64,000 nucleotides of DNA from Tenebrionibacter intestinalis. Its GTDB lineage: Bacteria > Pseudomonadota > Gammaproteobacteria > Enterobacterales > Enterobacteriaceae. The notes beneath the pieces are model-generated. The model searched no databases. It was not told the origin of the DNA and was given only the letters and a program-made list of their open reading frames with translations. Shown here in pieces: positions 48,592 through 61,962 of this stretch. Every line of letters begins with the position of its first letter. The first letter of the stretch is position 1. The DNA is taken from NCBI RefSeq assembly GCF_016632365.1, contig NZ_JAEPBH010000012.1:27871-91870 (forward strand), written 5' to 3'. A program made the translations under genes and the position numbers.

Positions 48592-49900
48592 AATGCGCGT
48601 TATCCCCGTCGCGGGGCACGACAGCATGTTGCTCAATATTGGCGGCGCGCATGCGCCGTTCTTTACCCGCAATATCGTCGTGCTGACCGACAGCGCCGGG
48701 AATACCGGCCTTGGCGAAGCGCCCGGCGGAGAGGTGATTTATCAAACTTTGTTGAATGCCGTTCCACAGGTTGTAGGCCAGGAAGTGGCGCGTATGAATA
48801 AGCTGGTGCAGCGGGTGCACCTTGGCAACCAGTCGGCGGATTTTGACACCTTCGGCAAAGGCGCGTGGACGTTTGAGCTACGGGTTAATGCGGTTGCCGC
48901 GCTGGAGGCCGCGCTGCTTGACCTGCTTGGCAAAGCGCTGAATGTACCGGTATGTGAACTGCTCGGCCCAGGTAAGCAACGCGATGAGGTCACGGTGCTG
49001 GGTTATCTGTTTTACATAGGCGATCGCAGGAAAACCGATTTGCCGTATCTGGAGGGCGTGCGCGGCGCCCATCCCTGGTATCGCCTGCGTCATCAGGAGG
49101 CGCTGAGCGTAGAGGCGATCGTTGAACTGGCGCAGGCGGCGCAGGATCGCTACGGCTTTAAAGATTTCAAACTCAAGGGCGGCGTGCTGGCCGGCGAGCA
49201 AGAGTTGAGCGCCGCCTGCGCGCTAAAAAAACATTTTCCGAAAGCGCGTATTACCGTCGATCCCAACGGCGCCTGGCTGCTTGATGAAGCCGTTGCGCTG
49301 TGTAAGGGCATGAAAGAGGTACTGGCCTATGCCGAAGATCCGTGTGGCGCAGAGCAGGGATATAGCGCACGCGAGGTTATGGCGGAATTTCGCCGCGCGA
49401 CCGGCCTGCCGGTCGCGACGAATATGATAGCCACCAACTGGCGCGAGATGGGGCATGCCGTCATGCTCAACGCGGTCGATATCCCGCTGGCGGACCCGCA
49501 TTTCTGGACGCTGAGCGGCGCGGTGCGCGTGGCGCAGCTTTGCAACGACTGGGGGCTAACCTGGGGCTGCCATTCCAATAACCATTTTGACATTTCGCTC
49601 GCTATGTTTACCCATGCAGGCGCAGCGGCGCCCGGTACGCCCACGGCCATTGACACTCACTGGATCTGGCAGGAGGGCGAATGCCGCCTGACTCGCGCGC
49701 CGCTGACTATTCGCCACGGCAAAATCGCCGTGCCGGATGCGCCAGGGCTTGGTATTGAGCCTGACTGGACGCGCATAGAGCAGGCCCATGCGCTGTATAA
49801 CACACTACCCGGCGGCGCGCGTAACGACGCCAGCGCCATGCGCTATCTGGTGCCGGGCTGGACATTTGATCGCAAGCGCCCGGCCTTTGGCCGCGGCTAA
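48560..49900 (+). CDS. gudX: GudX, glucarate dehydratase-related enolase-superfamily protein
   Basis: GudX is a 446-residue paralogue of GudD from the mandelate-racemase subgroup. It keeps the catalytic lysine pair in [10 protein letters not shown], the metal ligands in [18 protein letters not shown] and ATNMIATNW, and the His of the Asp-His dyad in [10 protein letters not shown]. The E. coli homologue has only weak dehydratase activity. I chose ATG 48560, 8 bases after AAGGAG; it overlaps gudP by 32 bp. The protein may associate with GudD, which follows after 22 bp. Confidence 0.93.
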   Translation: MSTQSSPVITEMRVIPVAGHDSMLLNIGGAHAPFFTRNIVVLTDSAGNTGLGEAPGGEVIYQTLLNAVPQVVGQEVARMNKLVQRVHLGNQSADFDTFGKGAWTFELRVNAVAALEAALLDLLGKALNVPVCELLGPGKQRDEVTVLGYLFYIGDRRKTDLPYLEGVRGAHPWYRLRHQEALSVEAIVELAQAAQDRYGFKDFKLKGGVLAGEQELSAACALKKHFPKARITVDPNGAWLLDEAVALCKGMKEVLAYAEDPCGAEQGYSAREVMAEFRRATGLPVATNMIATNWREMGHAVMLNAVDIPLADPHFWTLSGAVRVAQLCNDWGLTWGCHSNNHFDISLAMFTHAGAAAPGTPTAIDTHWIWQEGECRLTRAPLTIRHGKIAVPDAPGLGIEPDWTRIEQAHALYNTLPGGARNDASAMRYLVPGWTFDRKRPAFGRG

Positions 49901-49922
49901 TTTATTAAGAAAGGATTTTGCC

Positions 49923-51257
49923 ATGAGTACATCCACCCCCGTTGTTAGCGCTATGCAGGTTATTCCCGTAGCCGGGTATGACAGTATGCTGATGAATCTC
50001 AGCGGCGCTCATGCGCCGTTTTTTACCCGAAATATTGTCATTATTAAAGACAATGCGGGGCACACTGGCGTAGGCGAGATTCCCGGCGGAGAAAAAATCC
50101 GCCAGACGCTGGAAGATGCCGTTGCGCTGGTGGTCGGCAAGTCGCTGGGCCAGTATAAAAATGTGCTTAACGAGGTGCGTCGTCGCTTTGCCGATCGCGA
50201 TGCCGGAGGGCGTGGCCTGCAAACCTTCGATTTACGCACCACTATCCATGTGGTAACCGGCATTGAGGCCGCCATGCTTGATCTGCTTGGGCAGCATCTG
50301 GGGGTGAATGTCGCTTCGCTACTTGGCGACGGCCAGCAGCGAACGGAAGTGGAGATGCTGGGCTATCTGTTCTACATTGGCGATCGCACGCGCACGACGC
50401 TGCCGTACCAGAGCCAGCCGGATGAGGCATGCGACTGGTATCGTCTGCGCCACGAAGAGGCAATGACGCCGCAGCGTATTGTGCGGCTGGCGGAAGCCGC
50501 CTATGAGAAGTACGGCTTTAACGATTTTAAACTCAAGGGCGGCGTGCTGGCGGGCGAGGAGGAAGCTGAAGCGATTAGCGCGCTGGCGGGCTGTTTTCCA
50601 AAAGCGCGCGTTACGCTCGATCCTAACGGCGCCTGGTCGCTGGAAGAGGCTATCCGTATTGGCAAACAGTTGCGCGGCGTGCTGGCCTACGCCGAAGATC
50701 CGTGCGGTGCGGAACAGGGCTATTCCGGACGCGAGGTCATGGCGGAATTTCGCCGCGCAACCGGTCTTGCGACGGCAACGAATATGATAGCCACCGACTG
50801 GCGGCAGATGGGACATACGCTGTCGCTACAGTCGGTCGATATTCCGCTGGCGGACCCGCATTTCTGGACAATGCAGGGATCGGTGCGGGTCGCGCAGATG
50901 TGTCATGAATTCGGTCTGACCTGGGGCTCGCACTCCAACAACCACTTTGACGTCTCGCTGGCCATGTTCACACACGTGGCCGCGGCGGCGCCGGGTAATA
51001 TTACCGCAATTGATACCCACTGGATTTGGCAGGAGGGCAATCAGCGCCTCACCCGCCAGCCGTTTGAAATCCGCGGCGGTAAGGTAAAAGTGCCGGATGC
51101 GCCGGGGCTGGGGGTTGAACTGGATATGGACAGAGTGCTGCAGGCGCACGAGCTGTATTGTAAACACGGCCTTGGCGCGCGTGATGATGCTCAGGGAATG
51201 CAGTTTCTGATCCCGGGCTGGCGTTTTGATAATAAACGCCCCTGCATGGTTCGTTGA
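49923..51257 (+). CDS. gudD: GudD, D-glucarate dehydratase
   Basis: GudD dehydrates D-glucarate (and L-idarate) to 5-keto-4-deoxyglucarate. The 444-residue protein has all enolase-superfamily catalytic elements: [10 protein letters not shown] (two lysines), [31 protein letters not shown] and the catalytic His in [14 protein letters not shown] chose ATG 49923 with AAGGA upstream; the upstream frame overlaps gudX. The next gene, glycerate kinase, acts at the end of the same pathway. Confidence 0.96.
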   Translation: MSTSTPVVSAMQVIPVAGYDSMLMNLSGAHAPFFTRNIVIIKDNAGHTGVGEIPGGEKIRQTLEDAVALVVGKSLGQYKNVLNEVRRRFADRDAGGRGLQTFDLRTTIHVVTGIEAAMLDLLGQHLGVNVASLLGDGQQRTEVEMLGYLFYIGDRTRTTLPYQSQPDEACDWYRLRHEEAMTPQRIVRLAEAAYEKYGFNDFKLKGGVLAGEEEAEAISALAGCFPKARVTLDPNGAWSLEEAIRIGKQLRGVLAYAEDPCGAEQGYSGREVMAEFRRATGLATATNMIATDWRQMGHTLSLQSVDIPLADPHFWTMQGSVRVAQMCHEFGLTWGSHSNNHFDVSLAMFTHVAAAAPGNITAIDTHWIWQEGNQRLTRQPFEIRGGKVKVPDAPGLGVELDMDRVLQAHELYCKHGLGARDDAQGMQFLIPGWRFDNKRPCMVR

Positions 51258-51345
51258 TACGCAACAATGCCCGGTTGTGCGCCGGGAGTAAAGATAGATT
51301 TCCCCGCTCCCGGTGAGCGAAGTCCGTTGACTATAAGGATCGCCG

Positions 51346-52488
51346 ATGAAAATAGTGATCGCGCCGGATTCATATAAAGAAAGCCTGAGCGCGCTTGAAG
51401 TTGCCTGCTGTATCGAGCAGGGGTTTTACGAAATATTTCCGACGGCGGAATATATAAAACTACCCGTGGCGGACGGCGGCGAAGGCACCGTCGAGGCAAT
51501 GATTACGGCGACCCGCGGGCGGCGCCTCGAACTGGAGGTTACCGGGCCGCTGGGTTTGCCGGTGCCCGCGTTTTATGGACTGTCCGGCGATGGGCGCAGC
51601 GCGTTTATTGAAATGGCGGCGGCCAGCGGGCTTGAGCTGCTCGCGCCTGCGCAGCGCGATCCGCGTATAACCACCTCATGGGGCACTGGCGAACTGATAT
51701 GCCATGCGCTGGATGCCGGCGTTGAACATATTATTATCGGCATTGGCGGCAGCGCAACCAACGACGCGGGGGCGGGTATGCTACAGGCGCTGGGCATACG
51801 TTTGCTTGACGCGGACGGCGCCTGCCTGCCGCCTGGCGGCGCGGCGCTGGCGCGGCTGGCGAAGGTGGACATTACCGGGCTGGATAAGAGAATTGAGCGC
51901 TGTCGTATTGACGTTGCCTGCGACGTCACCAGCCCGTTAACCGGCGAGCTGGGCGCTTCGGCGGTTTTCGGCCCGCAAAAGGGCGCAACGCCGGAGATGG
52001 TGAAAATACTGGATGATGCGCTGAGCCATTTTGCTGCGATCGTCGCCCGTGATTTAGGTAAAGATGTGCTGACGTTACCCGGCGGCGGCGCGGCAGGGGG
52101 GATGGGGGCCGCGCTGTATGCGTTTTGCGGCGCGCGCCTGCGTCCTGGTATTGAGATTGTTACCGGGGCGCTGAAGCTCGAAGCGCAAATTGAGGATGCC
52201 GATCTGGTTATTACCGGCGAGGGCCGCCTGGACAGTCAGTCGATTCACGGTAAGGTGCCGGTGGGCGTGGCGCGCATCGCAAAACGCTATCAAAAGCCGA
52301 CAATCGCTATTGCCGGTAGCCTGACGCCCGATGTGGGCGTGGTGCATGAGCAGGGGATCGATGCCGTATTTAGCGTTATAGACAGTATTTGTACGCTGGA
52401 ACAGGCGTTAGATAATGCGGCCGACAACGTGCGCCGCACGGCGCGAAACATTGCAGCCGCGCTGGCAATGGGGCGTATGCTGGGTTAG
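51346..52488 (+). CDS. garK: Glycerate 2-kinase (GarK type)
   Basis: This 380-residue kinase phosphorylates D-glycerate to 2-phosphoglycerate. It matches the GarK/GlxK family throughout: MKIVIAPDSYKESLSALEV, VADGGEGTVEAM, GIGGSATNDAGAGM, CDVTSPL, FGPQKGAT and VITGEGRLDSQS. Both E. coli paralogues are similar, and I prefer garK because it sits at the end of a glucarate operon, 88 bp after gudD. The intermediate steps (aldolase garL and reductase garR) are not in the window. Confidence 0.88.
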   Translation: MKIVIAPDSYKESLSALEVACCIEQGFYEIFPTAEYIKLPVADGGEGTVEAMITATRGRRLELEVTGPLGLPVPAFYGLSGDGRSAFIEMAAASGLELLAPAQRDPRITTSWGTGELICHALDAGVEHIIIGIGGSATNDAGAGMLQALGIRLLDADGACLPPGGAALARLAKVDITGLDKRIERCRIDVACDVTSPLTGELGASAVFGPQKGATPEMVKILDDALSHFAAIVARDLGKDVLTLPGGGAAGGMGAALYAFCGARLRPGIEIVTGALKLEAQIEDADLVITGEGRLDSQSIHGKVPVGVARIAKRYQKPTIAIAGSLTPDVGVVHEQGIDAVFSVIDSICTLEQALDNAADNVRRTARNIAAALAMGRMLG

Positions 52489-52508
52489 CGGCAAGCGCCG
52501 TTCGCTTT

Positions 52509-52549
52509 GTAACCGGGGGAGCGCATGGTGTCGCTCCCCGGTTACATTT
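52509..52549 (+). terminator. gud-garK operon terminator
   Basis: A long stem, GTAACCGGGG(G)AGCG paired with CGCTCCCCGGTTAC, one bulged G and an 8-base loop, starts 20 bases after garK. It is followed only by ATTTCC, so it is a strong hairpin with a poor T tract; a second, weaker hairpin ending CCGGTTTTCTCTTTT lies at about 52583-52620. Confidence 0.65.
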
Positions 52550-52662
52550 CCCGAGCGTTTTCTAAAGCATGCCGCCTGGCGATAACCGACAACCGCGTCG
52601 TTACGCCGGTTTTCTCTTTTCAGAGCGCTTTCGTCGCACGCTGAATACAGTTCAGCGCGCCG

Positions 52663-55419
52663 CTACTTCAAAAACTGGCTCGCTTCGCGGGTTACGTTGT
52701 CCATTTCATCGAGCAGTTCTAACAGTTCAGGTTCCAGTTGTTCAGGTGGAATATTGCTGCGCATTTGCTGCTCAACCAGATAACACAGCTTTTTCAACCG
52801 CGGTACGCCGCTGTACCCGCAACTGCCATGCAATTTGTGGATGACCTCCAGCAACCCTTCCGGCGCTTCGCCCGCGAGCTGTTCTTCAACGGTATTGCGT
52901 ACTTCCGGCAGAAAATCCAGCAACATTGCCAGCATATCCCGCGCCAGATCGCTTTTGTTGGCCGCCTGGTGCAGCGCAAGCTGCCAGTCGAACGTGGCGT
53001 CAGGATGGGTACGCGGTATGGCTGGCTCCGGCAGCGGCATGGGCAGTAACATGCCGGAATTCGGGCCGTAGCGTAACAATAGCGCGTGGAGTTTCTCTTC
53101 AGCTATAGGCTTGGCGAGATAGTCGTTCATTCCGGCGCTGAGCAGTTTCTCTTTTTGCCCGGCCATCGCGTGCGCGGTGACGGCAACCACCGGCGTGTAC
53201 TGATGTTGAGGCAACTGACGAATCAGTTCACAGGCGCGAATCCCGTCCATATCGGGCATCTGGATATCCATTAAGACCAAATCAAACGCCATCTGGCGGG
53301 CGTTCTCAATGGCCTGGGTACCGCTCTCGCATAGCACGACGTGCTGCACCTGGTCGTCAAGCAGCGCGCCGATAAGCTTAAGATTGGCCGGGTTATCATC
53401 TACCGCCATTACCGTCATCGGCAATCGATCGCTGTGCTTCACTGCGCTTGTGGCGACATGGCTCTCGCTGCAGTGCTCCAGCAGCAGCGGCGTCAGGCGG
53501 GTTTGCGTAACGGGTTTTATCAGGCAGGCCGCAGCGCCGTTGCGAATGAACAGTTCGGCGTTAACCTGCGCATGGCACGGCACCGCCAGCAGCAGACAGT
53601 CGGTCATAGCCGAGGCTTGTTTGAGCACGGCTTGCGGCAGTGCGAACGCTTCCTGAAAAGCCACCGGTACGCCCAGTAAAATATAGTCGTAGCGATCGTC
53701 CGGCAGAGCGTTAAGCGAACCGCTATAGGTTACCCGTATCGGCATACCCGATAGCATATCCAGCGTACCCTGCGCCGCTGCGGCGTTAGGCTCAACGTAA
53801 CCGATGTGTTTATCCGCCAGCGCGTCGAGAGCGTGGATATCCAGCGCGGCGTTCGGGTTCAAATCGAGGTTGATGTGGAACCAGAACGTTGAACCGTTCC
53901 CCGGCTGGCTGTGGAAGGCGATATCACCGCCCATTTCATTAATCAGTTTCTGGGTAATAACAAGCCCCAGGCCAGTGCCGCCGTGGCGGCGTGAGATACT
54001 GGCGTCCGCCTGGCGGAAGGCCTGGAACAGCCTCGACTGATCTTTTTCAGGAATGCCGATGCCGGTATCACGGATTTGTACTTCGATTTGCAGCTTGTTG
54101 TTACTGATGGCGCGCCGGTTAACAATAATGTCGATACTGCCGTGTTCGGTAAATTTAATGGCGTTGCCTGCCAGATTAGTCAGTATTTGTTGCAGGCGTA
54201 GCGGATCGCCAATCACGTTATCCGGCACGTCGTTTTTAATATTTAGCGTGAGTTCAAGCCCCTTATCGTGGGCGGAGTGGGCGAGCAGCGTGACGGTTTC
54301 ATCAAGCGTGGTGCGCAACAGGAACGGAATGCTTTCCAGTATCAGCTTACCGGCCTCCAGTTTGGAGAAATCCAGCACGTCATTGATGATGGTCAGCAGG
54401 TTGTTCGCTGAACGTTCAATCGTATTGAGGTGGTCGCGCTGGGTGGCGCTCAGGTCGGTTTTTAGCGTCAGGCGCGTAAAGCCAATGACGCCGTTGAGCG
54501 GCGTGCGCAGCTCGTGGGACATATTGGCCAGGAATTCAGATTTTATACGCGCCGCTTCCTGCGCGCGCTTTTTCGCCAGATCCAGTTCAACGTTCTGAAT
54601 TTCCATCTGCTCCAGCGTTTCGCGCAGGTCGGAAGTAGCCTGATCGACGTTGTGCTGCATCTCTTCATGATAGGCGGTGAGCGACATTGCCATTGAGTTG
54701 ATGCCGTTTTTCAACATATCCAGTTCGCCGAGCATAAAGCCCTCGACGCGACTATCGAGCTGGCCGCGGCGAATGCGATCGACAGTATTGACCATGTTGC
54801 GGATAGGCCCGGTGACATCGCGCATGAGGCGCCGGGCGAAAATCAATGCGATCGTGACGCAAAACAGTACCAGGAGCGTGGAGGTAAAGATCTCTTTGTA
54901 CTGCTGTAGCCGCACTGAATGCAAGTCCAGCTCCAGCGCCACATACCCCATTGTATTATCCGCAGGTTTGGCCTCTGTCACCTCTGATTCATCCGGCGAG
55001 TAGCGTTCGGAAATGATTGGCGTGCGCAATATCAGGTAATCGCCGCTGTGCGTGACAGTCAGCCCCTGCGGCAAAGGTGAACCGTCCGGCAGACGTAGCA
55101 GAGAATGGTCGAGCTGATAATTGGAGGTGACGAACAGACGATTATTTTCATCATAAACCGAAATACCGCGCACAATATCCGAGTGGCGGCGATGCAGCAC
55201 GCTCACCAGTTGACGAATAGACTCGCGGTTGTGAAAACTCATCCCATATTCACTGGAGACCGCCAGAGGTTCAATAATACTGGTTCCGGCGTCTTCAAGC
55301 TGGCGTTGGAGATCGTGATAACGGTGTACAACGAAAAAGATACTGAGCAACAGGCCGATAAGCACCGTTGGCGCGAGAATCAGTATCATCATGCGTGCCC
55401 GCAGGCTGTAGTTGGTCAT
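52663..55419 (-). CDS. barA: BarA, hybrid sensor histidine kinase
   Basis: BarA is the inner-membrane kinase that phosphorylates UvrY in response to acetate and other short acids, turning on csrB. The 918-residue protein has two membrane helices (about 8-30 and 170-195) around a periplasmic domain, a HAMP segment, the kinase core with His302 (MSHELRTP), N/G boxes (RHGGTGLGL), a receiver with Asp718 (LMDIQMPD) and a C-terminal HPt domain with His864 (KLHGSCGY). All phosphorelay residues are present. It is divergent from rlmD. CsrB, its main output, is also in this window. Confidence 0.96.
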   Translation of the reverse strand: MTNYSLRARMMILILAPTVLIGLLLSIFFVVHRYHDLQRQLEDAGTSIIEPLAVSSEYGMSFHNRESIRQLVSVLHRRHSDIVRGISVYDENNRLFVTSNYQLDHSLLRLPDGSPLPQGLTVTHSGDYLILRTPIISERYSPDESEVTEAKPADNTMGYVALELDLHSVRLQQYKEIFTSTLLVLFCVTIALIFARRLMRDVTGPIRNMVNTVDRIRRGQLDSRVEGFMLGELDMLKNGINSMAMSLTAYHEEMQHNVDQATSDLRETLEQMEIQNVELDLAKKRAQEAARIKSEFLANMSHELRTPLNGVIGFTRLTLKTDLSATQRDHLNTIERSANNLLTIINDVLDFSKLEAGKLILESIPFLLRTTLDETVTLLAHSAHDKGLELTLNIKNDVPDNVIGDPLRLQQILTNLAGNAIKFTEHGSIDIIVNRRAISNNKLQIEVQIRDTGIGIPEKDQSRLFQAFRQADASISRRHGGTGLGLVITQKLINEMGGDIAFHSQPGNGSTFWFHINLDLNPNAALDIHALDALADKHIGYVEPNAAAAQGTLDMLSGMPIRVTYSGSLNALPDDRYDYILLGVPVAFQEAFALPQAVLKQASAMTDCLLLAVPCHAQVNAELFIRNGAAACLIKPVTQTRLTPLLLEHCSESHVATSAVKHSDRLPMTVMAVDDNPANLKLIGALLDDQVQHVVLCESGTQAIENARQMAFDLVLMDIQMPDMDGIRACELIRQLPQHQYTPVVAVTAHAMAGQKEKLLSAGMNDYLAKPIAEEKLHALLLRYGPNSGMLLPMPLPEPAIPRTHPDATFDWQLALHQAANKSDLARDMLAMLLDFLPEVRNTVEEQLAGEAPEGLLEVIHKLHGSCGYSGVPRLKKLCYLVEQQMRSNIPPEQLEPELLELLDEMDNVTREASQFLK

Positions 55420-55476
55420 GAGGTTCCGATATGGGACAATTAGTCAAACGGTAAAAGGGCAATTCAGAAACAGACA

Positions 55477-56775
55477 ATGGCGCAATTCTACTCTGCAAAG
55501 CGACGCGTGACGACGCGTAAGATCATAACACTTAACATTAACGACCTTGATCCCTTTGGGCAGGGAGTGGCCAGGCATGAAGGGAAAACGGTATTTGTGC
55601 CCGGCGCGCTGCCAGGCGAAAGCGTGGAGGCCGTTATGGAGAGTGAAAAACGCAGCTACGCTACGGCAGTTGTGAAACGCCGCCTTAGCGATAGCCCGGA
55701 GCGTATCGCGCCGCGCTGCCCCTATTTTGGCGTTTGCGGCGGTTGCCAGCAGCAGCATGCCAGCGTGGCGCTTCAGCAGCGCAGTAAAGCGCAGGCGCTG
55801 GCACGCATGATGAAGCATGACGTGGATGAGATAATCGCGGGCGCGCCCTGGGGTTACCGCCGTCGGGCGCGGTTGAGTCTGAACTTTTTGTCACGCACGC
55901 AAACGCTGCAAATGGGGTTTCGCAAGGCCGGATCGGCGGATTTGGCGGATATTCGCCAGTGCCCGGTTATGGCGCCCCGCCTTGAAGCGCTGCTTGCGCC
56001 GCTGCATTTTTGTCTGTCTTCGCTTGAGGGCGCGCGCCGGTTAGGACATGTGGAACTGGTACTGGCGGATAACGGCCCGCTAATGGTATTGCGCCACACG
56101 GCTCCGCTCAGTGCAAAAGACAGAGAAAAGCTGGAACGCTTTTCGCATTCTGAAGCCGTGGCGCTGTATCTCGCCGCCGGGAGCGATAAGCTTGAGCAGG
56201 TCAACGGTGAAACGCCCTGGTACCAGTCGGGGGGGCTACGCTTAGCGTTCAGCCCCCGCGATTTCATCCAGGTTAATGACGAGGTGAATCAGCAGATGGT
56301 GGCGCAGGCGCTGACGTGGCTTGCGATTACGCCCGGCGAACGGGTGCTCGATCTGTTTTGCGGCATGGGGAATTTTACGCTGCCGTTGGCCAGGCAGGCC
56401 GCAAGCGCTATTGGTGTGGAAGGCGTGGCTGCGCTGGTAGAAAAAGCAAAATATAATGCTGAATATAATGGTTTAAATAACGTAACATTCTGGCATGAAG
56501 ATCTGGAGCAGGACGTTTCCCGCCAGCCCTGGGCTGCGCAGGGCGTGGACAAGGCGTTGCTCGATCCGGCGCGCGCCGGGGCCGCTGGCGTGATGCGCCA
56601 CATCGGCGAACTGGCGCCCTCGCGCGTGGTTTATGTGTCCTGCAATCCGAGTACGCTGGCGCGTGATAGCGCGGCGCTGTGTGCGGCAGGCTATGCGCTT
56701 ACGCGGCTGGCGATGTTGGATATGTTTCCCCATACCGGGCATCTGGAATCAATGGCGCTGTTTGAACGGCGTTAA
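55477..56775 (+). CDS. rlmD: RlmD, 23S rRNA m5U1939 methyltransferase
   Basis: RlmD methylates U1939 of 23S rRNA and carries a 4Fe-4S cluster. The 432-residue protein has a TRAM domain at the N-terminus, the cluster cysteines in [14 protein letters not shown] (residues about 80-90) plus a later one (RQCPVMAP), SAM motif [17 protein letters not shown] and the catalytic Cys in [13 protein letters not shown] near the C-terminus. Its position between barA and relA is conserved. Confidence 0.96.
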   Translation: MAQFYSAKRRVTTRKIITLNINDLDPFGQGVARHEGKTVFVPGALPGESVEAVMESEKRSYATAVVKRRLSDSPERIAPRCPYFGVCGGCQQQHASVALQQRSKAQALARMMKHDVDEIIAGAPWGYRRRARLSLNFLSRTQTLQMGFRKAGSADLADIRQCPVMAPRLEALLAPLHFCLSSLEGARRLGHVELVLADNGPLMVLRHTAPLSAKDREKLERFSHSEAVALYLAAGSDKLEQVNGETPWYQSGGLRLAFSPRDFIQVNDEVNQQMVAQALTWLAITPGERVLDLFCGMGNFTLPLARQAASAIGVEGVAALVEKAKYNAEYNGLNNVTFWHEDLEQDVSRQPWAAQGVDKALLDPARAGAAGVMRHIGELAPSRVVYVSCNPSTLARDSAALCAAGYALTRLAMLDMFPHTGHLESMALFERR

Positions 56776-56829
56776 CGAGTTGAATGGCTGCGCAGTGCGG
56801 CGGCCAGGCTGTGCCGAGAGGAGAGGATA

Positions 56830-59061
56830 ATGGTTGCGGTAAGAAGTGCACATCTCAATAAAGCTGGCGAGTTCGCTGCGGATAAATGGGTGGCGAGCCT
56901 GGGGGTTAACCCGCAGTCTTGTGAGCGCCTGGCCGAAACCTGGCAATATTGCGAGCAGCAAATGAAGGGCCATCCGCAGGCGGATCTGCTGCTGTGGCGC
57001 GGCGTGGAGATGGTGGAGATCCTTTCCACGCTGAGTATGGATATCGATACGCTGCGCGCCGCACTGCTCTTCCCGCTGGCCGATGGCGGCGTAGTGACGG
57101 AAGAAGTGCTGCTCGATACTGTCGGTAAGCCGGTGGTGAGGCTGATTCACGGCGTGCGCGATATGGATGCTATCCGCCAGCTTAAGGCGACGCATACCGA
57201 TAACGCCGTTTCCTCTGAACAGGTTGATAACGTGCGCCGTATGCTGTTGGCCATTGTTGACGACTTCCGCTGCGTGGTTATCAAGCTGGCCGAGCGCATT
57301 GCGCATCTGCGTGAAGTGAAAGACGCGCCGGAGGATGAGCGCGTGCTGGTGGCGAAAGAGTGTACGAATATTTATGCTCCGCTGGCTAACCGCCTCGGCA
57401 TTGGCCAGCTTAAATGGGAACTGGAAGATTACTGTTTCCGTTATCTCCATCCCGCCGAATATAAGCGTATCGCGAAGTTGCTGCATGAACGACGCATTGA
57501 CCGCGAACGCTACATTGACGAGTTTGTATCCGGGCTACGCGATGCCATGAAAACCGAAGGCGTGAAGGCCGAAGTCTATGGCCGCCCGAAGCATATCTAC
57601 AGTATCTGGCGCAAGATGCAGAAAAAGCATCTGTCTTTTGATGAATTGTTTGACGTGCGGGCTGTGCGTATTGTCGCTGAGCGCCTTCAGGACTGCTATG
57701 CGGCGCTGGGCACCGTACACACGCTCTATCGTCATTTACCGGATGAGTTTGACGACTACGTTGCCAACCCTAAGCCTAACGGCTATCAGTCTATCCATAC
57801 GGTAGTGCTTGGGCCGAACGGGAAAACCGTGGAAATCCAGATTCGCACAAGGCAGATGCACGAAGAGGCGGAACTGGGCGTGGCCGCGCACTGGAAATAC
57901 AAAGAAGGCGCCGCCACGCCCGGGCGTTCCGGCTATGAAGATCGTATTGCCTGGCTGCGCAAGCTGATTGCCTGGCAGGAAGAAATGTCGGACTCCGGCG
58001 AAATGCTCGATGAAGTGCGCAGCCAGGTTTTTGACGACCGGGTTTATGTATTTACCCCGAAAGGCGATGTGGTGGATTTGCCGGCAGGCTCCACGCCGCT
58101 GGACTTTGCCTACCATATTCATAGCGACGTGGGGCACCGCTGTATCGGCGCGAAAATCGGTGGGCGTATTGTGCCGTTTACTTACCAACTGCAAATGGGC
58201 GATCAGGTCGATATCATCACGCAAAAGCAGCCCAATCCCAGCCGTGACTGGCTTAACCCCAACCTGGGCTATGTTACGACCAGCCGCGGGCGCTCAAAAA
58301 TCCACGCCTGGTTTCGCAAACAGGATCGCGACAAGAATATCCTTGCCGGGCGGCAGATACTCGATGATGAACTGGAGCGTTTGGGTATTAGCCTCAGGGA
58401 GGCGGAGAAGCGCCTGCTGCCGCGCTATAACTTCAATGAAATCGAAGAACTGCTGGCAGCCATCGGCGGCGGCGATATCCGTCTAAACCAGATGATTAAC
58501 TTCCTGCAATCGCAATTTAATAAGCCGAGCGCGGAAGAGCAGGATGCGCAGGCGCTACGTCAGTTAAAGCAGAAAACGTATACGCCGCAGGGCGCCAGGG
58601 CTAAAGACGGCGGCCGCGTGGTGGTCGAGGGCGTGGGTAACCTGATGCATCATATCGCCCGCTGTTGCCAGCCGATTCCTGGCGATGAAATTGTTGGATT
58701 TATCACCCAGGGGCGCGGTATTTCCATTCATCGCGCCGACTGCGATCAACTGGCGGAACTGCGTTCGCACGCGCCAGAGCGGGTTGTCGATGCGGTCTGG
58801 GGGGAGAACTACTCGGCGGGGTATTCGCTGGTGGTGCGCGTAACCGCCAACGATCGCAGCGGGCTGTTGCGCGATATCACCACTATCCTTGCCAATGAAA
58901 AGGTCAATGTTCTGGGCGTAACCAGCCGCAGCGATACCCGCCAGCAACTGGCGACCATTGATATGAATATTGAAATCTATAACCTCCAGGTGCTTGGCCG
59001 CGTATTGGGCAAATTAAATCAGGTGCCGGATATCATTAACGCGCGTCGCCTGCACGGCTGA
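56830..59061 (+). CDS. relA: RelA, (p)ppGpp synthetase I
   Basis: RelA makes (p)ppGpp on starved ribosomes. The 743-residue protein (E. coli 744) has a degenerate HD domain at the N-terminus, the synthetase domain (about 240-400) with YGRPKHIYSIWRKM and KPNGYQSIHTVV, a TGS domain (about 405-465; VYVFTPKGDVVDLP), a zinc-finger region (ARCCQPIPGDEIVG) and an ACT domain at the end. It is preceded by AGAGGAGAGGATA. Directly downstream is mazG; the mazEF toxin pair found between them in E. coli is missing. Confidence 0.97.
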   Translation: MVAVRSAHLNKAGEFAADKWVASLGVNPQSCERLAETWQYCEQQMKGHPQADLLLWRGVEMVEILSTLSMDIDTLRAALLFPLADGGVVTEEVLLDTVGKPVVRLIHGVRDMDAIRQLKATHTDNAVSSEQVDNVRRMLLAIVDDFRCVVIKLAERIAHLREVKDAPEDERVLVAKECTNIYAPLANRLGIGQLKWELEDYCFRYLHPAEYKRIAKLLHERRIDRERYIDEFVSGLRDAMKTEGVKAEVYGRPKHIYSIWRKMQKKHLSFDELFDVRAVRIVAERLQDCYAALGTVHTLYRHLPDEFDDYVANPKPNGYQSIHTVVLGPNGKTVEIQIRTRQMHEEAELGVAAHWKYKEGAATPGRSGYEDRIAWLRKLIAWQEEMSDSGEMLDEVRSQVFDDRVYVFTPKGDVVDLPAGSTPLDFAYHIHSDVGHRCIGAKIGGRIVPFTYQLQMGDQVDIITQKQPNPSRDWLNPNLGYVTTSRGRSKIHAWFRKQDRDKNILAGRQILDDELERLGISLREAEKRLLPRYNFNEIEELLAAIGGGDIRLNQMINFLQSQFNKPSAEEQDAQALRQLKQKTYTPQGARAKDGGRVVVEGVGNLMHHIARCCQPIPGDEIVGFITQGRGISIHRADCDQLAELRSHAPERVVDAVWGENYSAGYSLVVRVTANDRSGLLRDITTILANEKVNVLGVTSRSDTRQQLATIDMNIEIYNLQVLGRVLGKLNQVPDIINARRLHG

Positions 59062-59114
59062 TGCCTGCGCGCTTTGTAAGCGAATCGCGCGGGAAAATTA
59101 TTAACAGGAAAACC

Positions 59115-59909
59115 ATGAAACAAATTGAACGTCTGCTTGGCATTATGCAACGTCTGCGCGACCCGGAAACGGGCTGCCCCTGGGATAAGGTTCAGACATT
59201 TGACACTATCGCCCCTTATACCCTTGAAGAGACCTATGAAGTGCTGGATGCTATCGCCCGTCGCGATACTGACGACCTTCGCGGTGAGCTGGGCGATCTG
59301 CTGTTTCAGGTCGTTTTTTATGCGCAGATAGCGCAGGAGGAGGGGCGTTTCGACTTTAGCGATATTTGCCGGGCTATTAGCGATAAGCTGGAACGACGCC
59401 ATCCGCATATCTTTGGCGATGCCCAGGCGCTGGTTGACAGCGGCGAAGCGCTGGCGCGTTGGGAACATACCAAAAGCCAGGAACGCGCGCAGAAAGCTCA
59501 GTTTTCAGCGCTTGACGATATTGCGCTAAATATGCCAGCGCTGATGCGCGCCCATAAAATACAAAAGCGCGTAGCGGCCGTGGGGTTTGACTGGGATAGT
59601 TTGGGGCCGGTGGTGGAGAAAGTGCATGAAGAGCTTGACGAGGTGATGCATGAAGCGCGTCAGGCGGTGATCGACGGTGAAAAGCTTGAAGAGGAAATTG
59701 GCGATCTGCTTTTTGCGACGGTCAATTTATCGCGCCACCTTAGCGTAAAGGCGGAAATGGCGCTGGCAAAGGCTAACCGTAAATTTGAGCGCCGGTTTCG
59801 CGAGGTGGAAAGCCTGATTGCAGCACAGGGGCTAAAAATGGAGCAGGCGACGCTCGCGCAGATGAACGCTGCCTGGCAACAGGTAAAACAGCGGGAACGC
59901 GTGAAATAG
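59115..59909 (+). CDS. mazG: MazG, nucleoside triphosphate pyrophosphohydrolase
   Basis: MazG hydrolyses NTPs, preferring non-canonical ones, and lowers (p)ppGpp in E. coli. The 264-residue protein has two MazG domains, each with the metal-binding EExxE pattern: EETYEVLDAI with DDLRGELGDLLFQ, and EELDEVMHEAR with LEEEIGDLLFATV. I chose ATG 59115, after AACAGGAAAACC, from the family start; the frame is open to 59061, overlapping relA. It follows relA by 53 bp, a spacing that suggests co-transcription. Confidence 0.96.
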   Translation: MKQIERLLGIMQRLRDPETGCPWDKVQTFDTIAPYTLEETYEVLDAIARRDTDDLRGELGDLLFQVVFYAQIAQEEGRFDFSDICRAISDKLERRHPHIFGDAQALVDSGEALARWEHTKSQERAQKAQFSALDDIALNMPALMRAHKIQKRVAAVGFDWDSLGPVVEKVHEELDEVMHEARQAVIDGEKLEEEIGDLLFATVNLSRHLSVKAEMALAKANRKFERRFREVESLIAAQGLKMEQATLAQMNAAWQQVKQRERVK

Positions 59910-61962
<2,053 letters not shown>

